This document shows, in pieces, positions 24,701 to 33,849 of a stretch of 64,000 bases of DNA. Under the pieces are notes generated by a model, which saw nothing but the letters and a program-made list of their open reading frames with translations, was not told the DNA's origin and searched no databases. This DNA is from Pseudomonas haemolytica (lineage in GTDB: Bacteria; Pseudomonadota; Gammaproteobacteria; Pseudomonadales; Pseudomonadaceae): the NCBI RefSeq assembly GCF_009659625.1, contig NZ_VOIW01000009.1, positions 140,222-204,221 on the forward strand, read 5' to 3'. The position numbers were made by a program, and so were the translations under genes. Numbering within the stretch: the first letter of the stretch is position 1; each line of letters starts with the position of its first letter.

Positions 24701-25822
24701 TCATTGCGGGCTTTGCGGCGCGGTGGTGTCCGGCGCGGGCTGGGTCGGAGCATCGGCAGGAGGGGCAACATCTTCCAGCGGTTTCACCACCGGCGCCGGG
24801 CTGGAACGGTAGTCGGCACGCCGCTTGAGCTGAAACTCACGCACGGCGGCATTATGCGCATCCAGGTTATCCGAGAAAATGTGGCTGCCATCACCACGGG
24901 CGACGAAATACAGGCTGCTGCCCGGCACCGGGTTCAGCGCCGCGTGGATGGCCTCGCGGCCAACCATCGCGATGGGTGTCGGCGGTAGGCCGGCGATCAT
25001 GTAGGTGTTGTAAGGGTTGGCTTCCTTGAGGTGGGCGCGGGTCAACTTGCCGTTGTAGCGCTCACCCAGCCCGTAGATCACGGTTGGATCGGTCTGCAGC
25101 AACATGCCGATTTTCATGCGACGTACAAACACACCGGCAATCTGCCCACGCTCCTGCGGCACACCCGTCTCCTTTTCTACCAGGGACGCCATGATCAGCG
25201 CTTGATAAGGGTCGGTGTACGGCGCATCGGCGGCACGCTTGCTCCACTCTTGGGCGAGCACATCGTCCAGGCGGTTATAGGCTTTCTTCAGGAATTCGAC
25301 GTCGGTCATGCCGCGTACAAAGCGATAGGTGTCAGGGAAGAAACGGCCTTCAGGGAACACACCCGGATGGTCGAGCTTGTCCATCACTTCGCTGTCAGTC
25401 AGCCCAGGGAGTGTCTGTACGATTTTTTCATGCTTGGCCAGAGCCGTACGCACCTGACGGAAGTTCCAGCCTTCCACCAGGGTCAGGCTGTACTGCACCA
25501 CTTCGCCACGCTGCCACAGGCCGATCAAGCCTTCGGCGGTAAGGCCTTGGGTCATGCGGTATTCACCGCTGTGCAGTGGCTGGCCTTCGAGGTTGAAGCG
25601 CCAGTACAGGCGCAGCCAAAATGCATCGTCGAGCACACCGTCAGCTTCCAGACGATTGAAGGTACCCGTCGGCGTAGCGCCAGCCGGGACGTCGAGCAAC
25701 TGCTCCTGGGACAGCTTCAAGGGCTGCTTGAGGGCAGAGTCGAGTTTCCAGGCCGAAAAGCCCACGAGCAAAGCCGCCGAGACCAGGCTGATCTGCAGCA
25801 GTAACACCAGTTTTCGTATCAA
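24701..25822 (-). CDS. mltG: Endolytic murein transglycosylase
   Basis: The 373-residue YceG/MltG protein has one N-terminal transmembrane helix (LVLLLQISLVSAALLVGF), a LysM-like region and the YceG domain. The catalytic glutamate is in ASLVEKETG. It cleaves nascent glycan strands and helps to end their elongation. I use TTG 25822 because it follows the pabC stop by 1 bp and yields the usual length. The frame runs on to 25879 inside pabC. The start is therefore less certain than the function. The C-terminal 30 residues are Pro/Ala-rich. Confidence 0.88.
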   Translation of the reverse strand: MIRKLVLLLQISLVSAALLVGFSAWKLDSALKQPLKLSQEQLLDVPAGATPTGTFNRLEADGVLDDAFWLRLYWRFNLEGQPLHSGEYRMTQGLTAEGLIGLWQRGEVVQYSLTLVEGWNFRQVRTALAKHEKIVQTLPGLTDSEVMDKLDHPGVFPEGRFFPDTYRFVRGMTDVEFLKKAYNRLDDVLAQEWSKRAADAPYTDPYQALIMASLVEKETGVPQERGQIAGVFVRRMKIGMLLQTDPTVIYGLGERYNGKLTRAHLKEANPYNTYMIAGLPPTPIAMVGREAIHAALNPVPGSSLYFVARGDGSHIFSDNLDAHNAAVREFQLKRRADYRSSPAPVVKPLEDVAPPADAPTQPAPDTTAPQSPQ

Positions 25823-25823
25823 C

Positions 25824-26639
25824 TCAAATATCCAATAGCGCGCGAACAATGCCCTGCAGTTTACGGGTGAGTGGCCCAACCGACCAGCTCATCGCAGCGC
25901 ATCCACGCACCGGCCAAATGCCATATACGCTGTTGCAGACGAAGACTTCATCGGCCTGTCGCAACTGCTCGACACTGATGTCGGCCACGGCCACCGGGAC
26001 GCCCAGCGCTTGCGCCTGGGCCAGTAGCTCGGCGCGCATCACGCCGGCAACGCCGCACCGGCTCAGATCAGCAGTTAGTAACAAGCCATTGCGCACCAGG
26101 AACAGGTTGCTGAATACGCCTTCGACAACCCGGCCAGACATATCCAGCATCAAGCCTTCGGCATGCTCGGCATCTTGCCACTCGGCGCGCGCGATCACCT
26201 GCTCAAGACGGTTGAGGTGCTTGAGGCCGGCCAACAGCGGCTGTTCGGCCAAGCGGGTGGCACACGGAAACAGGCGGATACCATCGGTTCCATGGGCGGG
26301 GGGATAAGTAGCGGGCGCACTGCCCTGCAAGATACGGCGCACCGGGGCGCCAGGGTTAAGGCCATAACCGCGCAAGCTGTCGCCACGGGTAAGGATCAAT
26401 TTGAGGACACCGTCGCCAAGGGCGGCGGCATAGGCTAGCACTTCGCTGCGAATCAACCCGTGATCCGTCATTAATGCCAAACGCCTGCAACCCTCATCCA
26501 GGCGTTGCAGGTGACGCTCGAGCAGCAGCGGCTGCCCGGCCTTGACGGCAATGGTCTCGAACACACCATCACCATACGCCAGGCCGCGATCTTTCAGGGG
26601 CACGCTGTCCGCTGGCTGACCGTCGACCCAGCTGTGCAT
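25824..26639 (-). CDS. pabC: Aminodeoxychorismate lyase
   Basis: The 271-residue PLP enzyme of fold type IV releases p-aminobenzoate and pyruvate for folate synthesis. DRGLAYGDGVFETI (about 17-30) and LKHLNRLEQ, which holds the PLP-binding lysine, are conserved. ATG 26639 shares a base with the fabF stop (TGATG); a GTG one codon earlier is possible. The fabF-pabC-mltG-tmk-holB order is that of other gammaproteobacteria. Confidence 0.93.
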   Translation of the reverse strand: MHSWVDGQPADSVPLKDRGLAYGDGVFETIAVKAGQPLLLERHLQRLDEGCRRLALMTDHGLIRSEVLAYAAALGDGVLKLILTRGDSLRGYGLNPGAPVRRILQGSAPATYPPAHGTDGIRLFPCATRLAEQPLLAGLKHLNRLEQVIARAEWQDAEHAEGLMLDMSGRVVEGVFSNLFLVRNGLLLTADLSRCGVAGVMRAELLAQAQALGVPVAVADISVEQLRQADEVFVCNSVYGIWPVRGCAAMSWSVGPLTRKLQGIVRALLDI

Positions 26640-27883
26640 CACTCGGCGAACCGGCGGAACACCAGGGAACCGTTGGTGCCACCGAAACCGAACGAGTTGG
26701 AAATCACCACATCGATCGGCATCGGTTGCGCTTCGTGAGGCACGAAGTTCAGGTCACAACCTTCGTCCGGTTCATCCAGGTTGATGGTCGGCGGAGCGAC
26801 CTGGTCCTTGATGGCCATCACACTGAAGATCGCCTCCACTGCGCCCGCCGCGCCCAACAGGTGGCCGGTCATGGACTTGGTGGAACTGACCGCCAGCTTG
26901 TAGGCGTGCTCGCCGAACACCGACTTGATGGCCTCGGCTTCCGCCAGGTCGCCGGTCGGGGTCGAAGTACCATGGGCGTTGATGTACTGCACCTGGTCGG
27001 GATTGACCTTCGCATCGCGCAGGGCATTGGTGATGCAGCGCGCAGCACCGGCACCGTCGGACGGTGGCGAAGTCATGTGGTACGCGTCGCCGCTCATGCC
27101 AAAGCCAATCAATTCGGCGTAGATGGTGGCGCCACGCGCCTTCGCGTGCTCCAACTCTTCCAGCACCAGCGCACCGGCACCGTCGGCCAGTACGAAGCCG
27201 TCACGGCCCTTGTCCCACGGACGGCTGGCACGGGTCGGTTCGTCATTGCGCGTCGACAGCGCACGGGAAGCGCCGAAGCCGCCCATGCCCAGGCCGCAGG
27301 CGGCCATTTCGGCGCCACCGGCGATCATCACGTCCGCTTCGTCGTAGGCGATATTGCGCGCCGCCATGCCGATGCAGTGAGTGCCCGTGGTGCATGCCGT
27401 TGCAATGGCGTAGTTAGGCCCCTGTGCGCCCAAGTGGATGGACAGGAAACCGGAAATCATATTGATGATCGAGCCCGGCACGAAGAACGGTGAAATTCGA
27501 CGGGGGCCGGAATCGTGCAGCGTGCGGCTGGTTTCTTCGATATTGGTCAAACCGCCAATACCCGAACCCATGGCCACGCCGATGCGTTCACGGTTGGCGT
27601 CGGTGACTTCCAGGCCGGCGTTACGCACTGCCTGAAAACCGGCTGCCAGGCCGTATTGAATGAACAGGTCGAGCTTGCGGGATTCCTTGACCGAGAGATA
27701 TTCCTCGACATTGAAGCCCTTTACCGAGCCGCCAAAACGGGTGGAATAGGCAGAAAGGTCCGTGTGTTCGATCAGACCAATACCACTGTGGCCAGCCAGA
27801 ATGCCCTGCCAACTGCTCGGCACGTCCGTGCCCAGTGGCGACAACATACCCATACCGGTGACTACGACGCGTCTACGCGACAC
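26639..27883 (-). CDS. fabF: 3-oxoacyl-ACP synthase II
   Basis: The 414-residue condensing enzyme elongates acyl-ACP with malonyl-ACP. The nucleophile is Cys164 (ATACTTGTHC), and the two catalytic histidines lie in NAHGTSTPTGD and in MTGHLLGAAG. The protein starts at GTG 27883 (MSRRRVVVTGMG), with GGAGAG just upstream; the extra 13 codons upstream are leader. It follows acpP after a 128-bp gap that contains a terminator, so its level is probably set by read-through. Confidence 0.96.
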   Translation of the reverse strand: MSRRRVVVTGMGMLSPLGTDVPSSWQGILAGHSGIGLIEHTDLSAYSTRFGGSVKGFNVEEYLSVKESRKLDLFIQYGLAAGFQAVRNAGLEVTDANRERIGVAMGSGIGGLTNIEETSRTLHDSGPRRISPFFVPGSIINMISGFLSIHLGAQGPNYAIATACTTGTHCIGMAARNIAYDEADVMIAGGAEMAACGLGMGGFGASRALSTRNDEPTRASRPWDKGRDGFVLADGAGALVLEELEHAKARGATIYAELIGFGMSGDAYHMTSPPSDGAGAARCITNALRDAKVNPDQVQYINAHGTSTPTGDLAEAEAIKSVFGEHAYKLAVSSTKSMTGHLLGAAGAVEAIFSVMAIKDQVAPPTINLDEPDEGCDLNFVPHEAQPMPIDVVISNSFGFGGTNGSLVFRRFAE

Positions 27884-27947
27884 AGCACTCTCCTTTTTCT
27901 TGATGACGACACTTTGCTTCACCGCTCACTTTTGATCAGGGCTAAAG

Positions 27948-27983
27948 AAAAAACCGCACGCCGTTACAGCAGTGCGGTTTTTC
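27948..27983 (-). terminator. Intercistronic terminator between acpP and fabF
   Basis: On the minus strand, AAAAACCGCAC and GTGCGGTTTTTT form a stem of at least 10 bp with a loop of about 13 nt, ending in a T-run. It lies 28 bp after the acpP stop and 65 bp before fabF, so it should stop most acpP transcripts and let a fraction through. Confidence 0.85.
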
Positions 27984-28011
27984 CCTGACAGCAAGCGACG
28001 ACTACAAACTA

Positions 28012-28248
28012 TTACGCCTGGTGGCTAGTAACGTAGTCGATAGCAGCTTGAACAGTAGTGATTTTTTCAGCTTCTTCGTCCGGGATTTCGGTCTCGAATT
28101 CCTCTTCCAGAGCCATCACCAGCTCAACGGTGTCAAGGGAATCGGCACCCAGGTCTTCTACGAAGGAAGCAGTGTTGACCACTTCTTCTTCTTTAACGCC
28201 CAGTTGCTCGGCGACGATTTTCTTGACGCGCTCTTCGATGGTGCTCAT
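28012..28248 (-). CDS. acpP: Acyl carrier protein
   Basis: The 78-residue acidic protein carries acyl chains in fatty-acid and phospholipid synthesis. The 4'-phosphopantetheine attaches to Ser37 in ADSLD. It has its own promoter (28300-28327) and is followed by a strong terminator, as expected for one of the most abundant proteins of the cell. The phosphopantetheinyl transferase at 46369 is a likely modifier. Confidence 0.98.
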   Translation of the reverse strand: MSTIEERVKKIVAEQLGVKEEEVVNTASFVEDLGADSLDTVELVMALEEEFETEIPDEEAEKITTVQAAIDYVTSHQA

Positions 28249-28299
28249 ACCTTGTTTAACTCCTAATGGACAAATTCAGGCAGCTGGCCAGTGGGTAAG

Positions 28300-28327
28300 T
28301 GTATAGAAAGCCTTTTCAGCTTTTCAA
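28300..28327 (-). promoter_or_regulatory. Sigma70 promoter of acpP
   Basis: On the minus strand, TTGAAA (28327-28322) and TATACA (28305-28300) are separated by 16 bp. Transcription would start near 28293, leaving a leader of about 45 nt. Confidence 0.65.
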
Positions 28328-28439
28328 CTGAAAGCTTCACCCTGTACCCGGTCCGCCACCTGCCTATAAATTAAGTTGCAGCTTTATAACGGATTTTAGA
28401 CAGCTCGTATGACATTTTTTTGAAGCGATCCGTCACAAT

Positions 28440-29183
28440 TTAACTCATGTACATCCCGCCGTTCACCGGGATTGTAGCCCCAGTCACGTATGCCGCACCG
28501 TCGGATGCCAGGAAAGTGACCACATTCGCGATCTCTTGAGCCTGGCCCAGACGGCCCAGCGGAATCTGCGTCAGCAAGGCTTCACGCTGCGCTTCCGGCA
28601 GTTCGCGGGTCATATCGGTGTCGATGAACCCTGGGGCCACCGAGTTGACCGTAATCGACCGCGAGCCGACTTCACGCGCCAGAGCACGGCTGAAACCTTC
28701 CAGGCCGGCCTTGGCAGCTGCATAGTTTACTTGGCCTGCGTTGCCCATGGCACCCACTACGGAGCCAATATTGATAATTCGGCCCCAACGCGCCTTGGTC
28801 ATGCCGCGCAAAACGCCCTTGGACAGGCGAAACAGACTGTTCAGGTTGGTATCGACCACGTCGTACCACTCGTCGTCTTTCATGCGCATCATCAGGTTGT
28901 CACGGGTGATGCCGGCATTGTTCACCAGAATAGCCGGCGCACCGAACTCTGCAGTGATCTGGGCCAGTACCGCGGCCACCGACTCATCGCTGGTCACGTT
29001 CAGCTCAAGGCCGGTGCCTTGCACGCCGTTTTCCTTCAGGGTCGCTGCGATACGCTCGGCGCCCGAGGCGGACGTGGCGGTACCGATCACAACGGCGCCC
29101 TGACGGCCCAGCTCCAGGGCGATAGCCTGGCCAATGCCACGGCTTGCGCCGGTAACCAGTGCAACTTTACCTTGCAGACTCAT
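28440..29183 (-). CDS. fabG: 3-oxoacyl-ACP reductase
   Basis: The 247-residue NADPH-dependent short-chain reductase acts in the second step of each fatty-acid cycle. TGASRGIG is at 11-18, and the catalytic residues are Ser141, Tyr154 and Lys158. It follows fabD by 24 bp. The 191 bp between it and acpP hold the acpP promoter. Confidence 0.97.
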   Translation of the reverse strand: MSLQGKVALVTGASRGIGQAIALELGRQGAVVIGTATSASGAERIAATLKENGVQGTGLELNVTSDESVAAVLAQITAEFGAPAILVNNAGITRDNLMMRMKDDEWYDVVDTNLNSLFRLSKGVLRGMTKARWGRIINIGSVVGAMGNAGQVNYAAAKAGLEGFSRALAREVGSRSITVNSVAPGFIDTDMTRELPEAQREALLTQIPLGRLGQAQEIANVVTFLASDGAAYVTGATIPVNGGMYMS

Positions 29184-29207
29184 GCAGGCTTCTCCTAATT
29201 TCGGGAT

Positions 29208-30146
29208 TCAGGCCAGTGCCGCGCGGGCGGCAGCGAAGGCTTCAGGGGTATTGAGGTTGGCGGTCGACACACCGTCGGCGCAACGCTTGTTCAGGCCGGC
29301 CAGGACTTTACCCGGGCCACACTCGAGCAGCTCGGTGGCGCCGTTGGCGGCCAGGGTCTGGACCGACTCAACCCAGCGCACCGGCTTGTAGAGTTGCTCC
29401 AGCAGATCGCGCTTGAGTGTTTCCAGGTCGGGTGCAACTGCCGCACTGACGTTCTGCACCAGCGGGATCTGCGGCGCCTGCCAGTTGATGGCAGCGAGGG
29501 ACTCGGCAAAACGCTCAGCAGCCGGACGCATCAGCTCACAGTGCGACGGCACGCTCACCGGCAACGGCAATGCGCGCTTGGCGCCACGAGCCTTGCAACC
29601 CTCAATGGCACGTTCTACGGCAGCCTTGGCACCGGCGATCACCACCTGGCCAGGTGAGTTGAAGTTCACCGCACTGACGACTTCGCCTTGTGCCGCTTCG
29701 GCGCAGGCCTCGATCACCACCGCATCGTCCAGGCCCAGGATAGCTGCCATGCCGCCCTGCCCGGCCGGAACGGCCTCTTGCATCAGTTGGCCACGACGCT
29801 CGACCAGCTTGACCGCTTCACCCAGCGTCAGGCTGCCCGCTGCAACCAGGGCGCTGTATTCGCCCAGGCTATGACCAGCAACGAATGCCGGGCGTGCGCC
29901 GCCTTCCGCCAGCCACAAGCGCCACAGGGCGATCGACGCGGTCAGGATGGCCGGCTGGGTTTTATCGGTTTGATTGAGCTGCTCTTCCGGCCCTTGCTGG
30001 GTCAGGGCCCACAGGTCGTAACCCAGGGCGTCGGAAGCTTCCTTGAAGGTTTCCAGGATCAGCGGATATTGCGCGCCCAGCTCGGCCAACATGCCGAGGG
30101 ACTGCGAACCCTGCCCAGGAAAGACGAATGCGAGGGATGTAGACAT
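29208..30146 (-). CDS. fabD: Malonyl-CoA:ACP transacylase
   Basis: The 312-residue acyltransferase loads malonyl units onto ACP. The nucleophile is Ser93 in GHSLGEYSA, and the partner histidine is in VPSHCELM near residue 203. FPGQGSQ at 9-15 is the other family mark. It lies 139 bp after plsX in the conserved plsX-fabD-fabG-acpP-fabF order. Confidence 0.97.
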   Translation of the reverse strand: MSTSLAFVFPGQGSQSLGMLAELGAQYPLILETFKEASDALGYDLWALTQQGPEEQLNQTDKTQPAILTASIALWRLWLAEGGARPAFVAGHSLGEYSALVAAGSLTLGEAVKLVERRGQLMQEAVPAGQGGMAAILGLDDAVVIEACAEAAQGEVVSAVNFNSPGQVVIAGAKAAVERAIEGCKARGAKRALPLPVSVPSHCELMRPAAERFAESLAAINWQAPQIPLVQNVSAAVAPDLETLKRDLLEQLYKPVRWVESVQTLAANGATELLECGPGKVLAGLNKRCADGVSTANLNTPEAFAAARAALA

Positions 30147-30285
30147 GTAACAAGCCCCTAAATGATCGGTCGTCGGAAATAGTCGCCCCCGATCTTAAAA
30201 TGAAGGGTGGGAGCGCACGAAACTGACAGATTGGATGGTCAATTGAACTGGCCGGTCACATTTAAGCACTCCCGGGCCAATTCGC

Positions 30286-31296
30286 CTAAGGCAACAGATC
30301 CTCAAGACGGCCGTGCAAGCGTTGCGGCAGGTTCTCCTGGATCTCGATCAAGGCCCGCGCAATCGCGCTCTGGAAGCCCTCGACACCTGCCGAGCCATGG
30401 CTTTTCACCACAATGCCCTGCAACCCGAGGAAACTCGCGCCATTATGCCGCGCCGGAGCCAGGTCAGCCTGCAGGCGACGCATCAACGGCAGCGCCAAGG
30501 CACCCACCACGCGCGACGCCAGGTTGCGCTTGAACAAGGCCTCGATACGCGTGGCAATCATGGTCGCCAAGCCCTCGCTGGACTTGAGCAGGATGTTGCC
30601 GACAAACCCATCACACACCACCACGTCGGCCTCGCCGCGGTACAGACCGTCACCCTCGACAAAGCCGATGTAGTTCAAGCCCCGTGCACCTTGCAGCAAG
30701 GTGGCGGCAAGCTTGACCTGCTGGTTGCCCTTGATGTCCTCGGTACCGATATTGAGCAACGCCACCCGCGGACGGGCCACTCCCAGCGCTTCGGCAGCCA
30801 CCGAGCCCATCACGGCAAATTGCAACAGGTGCTCGGCACTGCAATCGACATTGGCGCCCAGGTCCAGCAACTGGCAGTAGCCCTTCTGTGTCGGGATCGC
30901 CGCAACCATTGCCGGCCGGTCTATACCCGGCAAGGTCTTGAGCACATGCCGCGACAAGGCCATCAACGCCCCCGTATTACCGGCACTGACACAGGCTTGC
31001 ACCTTGCCATCACGCAACAGCTCGAGGGCCACCCGCATTGAAGAATCGGGCTTGCCGCGCAGGGCGGCCGCCGGCTTTTCATCCATGCCAATGGTTTCGC
31101 TCGCCGGCGTAATTGTCAGGCGCACGCGATCCACCGCCGGATGGCTGGCAATCAGTTCTTCAAGAAGGGAGGGTTGACCGACAAGGGTCAGGTGCAGCGA
31201 GGGTGTTGCAGTCAGGCTGGCAATGCAGGCCTGAACAATGCTGCGGGGACCGAAGTCCCCGCCCATTGCGTCAATCGCGATGACTTGAGCAGACAA
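30286..31296 (-). CDS. plsX: Phosphate acyltransferase PlsX
   Basis: The 336-residue enzyme makes acyl-phosphate from acyl-ACP for phospholipid synthesis. It opens with VIAIDAMGGDFGP, the family signature, and has SAGNTGALMALSR at about 103-115 and the VVCDGFVGNILLKSSEGLA stretch near 230. It follows rpmF by 4 bp, coupling membrane lipid synthesis with the ribosomal protein gene. Confidence 0.97.
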   Translation of the reverse strand: MSAQVIAIDAMGGDFGPRSIVQACIASLTATPSLHLTLVGQPSLLEELIASHPAVDRVRLTITPASETIGMDEKPAAALRGKPDSSMRVALELLRDGKVQACVSAGNTGALMALSRHVLKTLPGIDRPAMVAAIPTQKGYCQLLDLGANVDCSAEHLLQFAVMGSVAAEALGVARPRVALLNIGTEDIKGNQQVKLAATLLQGARGLNYIGFVEGDGLYRGEADVVVCDGFVGNILLKSSEGLATMIATRIEALFKRNLASRVVGALALPLMRRLQADLAPARHNGASFLGLQGIVVKSHGSAGVEGFQSAIARALIEIQENLPQRLHGRLEDLLP

Positions 31297-31300
31297 GTGA

Positions 31301-31483
31301 TTACTCGTCAGCGCCCTTGTCGATCACTTTACGGCCACGGTATACGCCTTCTGGCGATACGTGGTGACGCAGGTGAACTTCACCAGTGGTCTTTTCCACA
31401 GACAGGGTGCTAGCCTCGAGAGCGTCGTGCGAACGGCGCATGTCACGGGCGGAGCGGGATTTTTTGTTCTGCTGAACAGCCAT
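31301..31483 (-). CDS. rpmF: 50S ribosomal protein L32
   Basis: The 60-residue basic protein starts [20 protein letters not shown], typical of L32 in gammaproteobacteria. It lacks the CxxC zinc pairs found in some L32 paralogues. It lies 13 bp after yceD and 4 bp before plsX. Confidence 0.97.
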
Positions 31484-31496
31484 AATTGATTAACTC

Positions 31497-32027
31497 CTAA
31501 ACGTTTGGGTCACGCTTTAACTGCGCCAATACACTGAACGGGTTGGACCGCGTTACCTCGTCCTCGCTCGGCTCGGCCTCGTCATCGAGACCCTCCGGCT
31601 GCTGGCATTCTTCCGGATGATGAGCAGGCACAATGGGCAAGGCGAGCAGAAGCTCCTCCTCGATCAGTGCATGCAGATCCAATGGATCTTCGCCCAGTTC
31701 CAGCACGTCATAACCTTTCGGCAACGACTGGGTATTCGCACCCTCTTTCACCACAGCATAACTGCATTCGCTATGGATCGGCAGGGTGACCAGCTCAAGA
31801 CAACGCTGGCAAACCATTTTGACTTCGGTGTCGATAATGCTGTGGATTACCACAGACTTACGTTCATCTCGTTCAAAAACGAATTTAGCCTGCACCGTAC
31901 CGACAGTGTCGGAAAGCGGGTCGCAGAGTCTCTCCAAATCGGCCAGAAGCACTTCACCTTGAAGGGTGGTGCCACGATCAGCCAATTTGCGCGGGTCAAC
32001 GTGAGGTGGAATCGGGTCATTCAACAT
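31497..32027 (-). CDS. yceD: YceD (DUF177), 23S rRNA accumulation protein
   Basis: The 176-residue protein has a single CxxC (VCQRCLELV near 83-91) and an acidic C-terminus rich in Glu and Asp. In E. coli, YceD is needed for normal 23S rRNA levels. ATG 32027 (MLNDPIPPHVDPRK) is chosen for its match with homologues; the frame extends to 32051. It is first in the operon yceD-rpmF-plsX-fabD-fabG. Confidence 0.9.
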   Translation of the reverse strand: MLNDPIPPHVDPRKLADRGTTLQGEVLLADLERLCDPLSDTVGTVQAKFVFERDERKSVVIHSIIDTEVKMVCQRCLELVTLPIHSECSYAVVKEGANTQSLPKGYDVLELGEDPLDLHALIEEELLLALPIVPAHHPEECQQPEGLDDEAEPSEDEVTRSNPFSVLAQLKRDPNV

Positions 32028-32132
32028 AGGCGCAGCATTATAGGGATGCACCCAGCCATGTCAAAGGAAATTCAGCCCTGTGCGTCAGCTGGTCACGTCG
32101 CTAGAATCTGCGACTGCCCTGAGGAGACGTAT

Positions 32133-32711
32133 ATGCTGCCTTTATTACTCGCGTCCAGCTCGGTTTATCGCCGGGAATTACTGAGCCGCCTGCACCTGCC
32201 ATTCATCTGCAGCTCGCCGGATATCGACGAAAGCCATCGCCCGAATGAATCCGCCATCGAGCTGGTCATGCGCCTGGCCGAAGAGAAGGCCCGTGCCCTC
32301 GCCGCCAGCCATCCAGGGTATTTGATTATCGGCTCGGACCAAGTGGCCGCGCTAGAAGGGCGAATCATCGGCAAACCCCACACGCTTGAAAATGCCCGCG
32401 AGCAGTTGCTGGCGGCCAGCGGTAAGCGTGTGAGCTTTCTTACAGGCCTGGCGCTGCTTAACAGCGAGACCGGGCGCTGCCAGGTGGATTGCGTGCCGCT
32501 TACCGTGCACATGCGCGTACTGGACGTGGAGCGCATTGAGCGCTATCTGCGCCTCGAACAGCCTTATGACTGCGCAGGCAGCTTCAAGGCTGAAGGGCTG
32601 GGTGTGAGCCTGTTTCAGAGTACGGAGGGGGCGGATGCCACCAGCCTGATTGGCCTGCCACTGATCCGACTGGTAGACATGTTGCTGACTGAAGGCGTGC
32701 AAATCCCATAG
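32133..32711 (+). CDS. maf: Maf-family nucleotide pyrophosphatase (YceF type)
   Basis: The 192-residue Maf protein begins LPLLLASSSVYRRELLSRL, the family signature, with the EEKA and GSDQVA motifs following. The YceF branch hydrolyses 7-methyl-GTP and similar nucleotides. ATG 32133 is preceded by GAGGAGA. It is divergent from yceD, with a shared 105-bp region. A much longer frame from 31617 is only the opposite strand of yceD. Confidence 0.93.
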   Translation: MLPLLLASSSVYRRELLSRLHLPFICSSPDIDESHRPNESAIELVMRLAEEKARALAASHPGYLIIGSDQVAALEGRIIGKPHTLENAREQLLAASGKRVSFLTGLALLNSETGRCQVDCVPLTVHMRVLDVERIERYLRLEQPYDCAGSFKAEGLGVSLFQSTEGADATSLIGLPLIRLVDMLLTEGVQIP

Positions 32712-32727
32712 ACCCACCACAAAACCA

Positions 32728-32822
32728 AATGTGGGAGCGGGCTTGCTCGCGAAAGCGGCGTGTCAGTCAATACATCTGTAACTGATCCACCGTATTCGCG
32801 AGCAAGCCCGCTCCCACATTTT
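32728..32822. repeat. REPIN, GCGGGCTTGCTCGCGAA subtype
   Basis: Facing REP arms (GTGGGAGCGGGCTTGCTCGC and its complement) lie between the convergent maf and sppA genes. Confidence 0.9.
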
Positions 32823-32844
32823 GAACTATGTCAGCCTCAGGTTT

Positions 32845-33828
32845 TCAGCGCAGGGACGGACCTTGAAAACCCATATACAGCGCCAGTTTTTCAGCCACGC
32901 TGGCGCCCAGCTTCTTGGAGAAGCGATCAAACGGCGATTCCTCGACCGTAAAGTCCACCAACTCTTTCTCGCCAATCACATCCCGCGCCACCGAACTGGC
33001 ACTGCCCAGGCCGTCGATCAAGCCCAGCGGCAATGCCTGCTCGCCGGACCACACCAGGCCGGAGAACAGCTCAGGATGGTCTTTATCCTTCAGTCGGTCC
33101 CCACGCCCCTGCTTGACGCTGGCGATGAACTGGCGATGAGTGGTGTCGAGCACCCCCTGCCAGAACGCGGTTTCATCCGCCTTCTGCGGCTGGAACGGAT
33201 CAAGGAACGACTTGTGCTCACCCGAGGTATAGGTGCGACGCTCAACGCCCAGCTTTTCCATAGTGCCGACAAACCCATAACCGGCTGCCGTCACACCAAT
33301 GGAACCCACCAGGCTGGCTTTATCGGCATAGATCTGGTCCGCGGCACTGGCGATGTAATAGGCCCCCGAGGCGCCCAGATCGGAGATCACCGCATAGAGT
33401 TTGGTATCCGGATGCAGTGCGCGCAGGCGACGAATCTCGTCATACACATAGCCCGACTGCACAGGGCTGCCGCCCGGGCTGTTGATACGCAGGACCACAC
33501 CCTTGACCTTGGGGTCTTCGAATGCGGCGCGCAGGCTGCTGACGATATTGTCGGCACTGGCGGACTCCTTGTCGGCAATCACCCCGCGCACTTCGATCAA
33601 GGCAGTGTAGTGGCTGCCACGGGTGGCGCTTTTCTCCATGTCCATCAGCGGGCTGAACAGCGCCAGCATGCCCAGCAGGTAAACAAAGGTCAGCAGCTTG
33701 AAGAAAATCCCCCAACGCCGGGAACGGCGCTGCTCCTGGACGCTGGCCAGGAGGGTCTTCTCCAGCAGTTTCCAGCTTTTATCATCACTGCTCTCGGCCT
33801 TTTCGGGCGCTTTCCACTCGTCACTCAT
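32845..33828 (-). CDS. sppA: Signal peptide peptidase SppA, 36-kDa type
   Basis: The 327-residue serine protease of family S49 is anchored by one transmembrane segment (GIFFKLLTFVYLLGMLALFS). The catalytic serine is in LGASGAYY and the lysine in ADKASLVGSIGV, the Ser-Lys dyad of SppA. INSPGGSP forms the oxyanion region. It degrades remnant signal peptides in the inner membrane. It follows the phosphatase gene by 21 bp. Confidence 0.94.
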   Translation of the reverse strand: MSDEWKAPEKAESSDDKSWKLLEKTLLASVQEQRRSRRWGIFFKLLTFVYLLGMLALFSPLMDMEKSATRGSHYTALIEVRGVIADKESASADNIVSSLRAAFEDPKVKGVVLRINSPGGSPVQSGYVYDEIRRLRALHPDTKLYAVISDLGASGAYYIASAADQIYADKASLVGSIGVTAAGYGFVGTMEKLGVERRTYTSGEHKSFLDPFQPQKADETAFWQGVLDTTHRQFIASVKQGRGDRLKDKDHPELFSGLVWSGEQALPLGLIDGLGSASSVARDVIGEKELVDFTVEESPFDRFSKKLGASVAEKLALYMGFQGPSLR

Positions 33829-33849
33829 GCCATTAACCCCAGCAAAGAC

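Noticed and set aside
31617..32132. Longer Maf protein starting at 31617
   Set aside because: The extra 172 codons lie antisense to yceD, and a clear ribosome binding site precedes the ATG at 32133.
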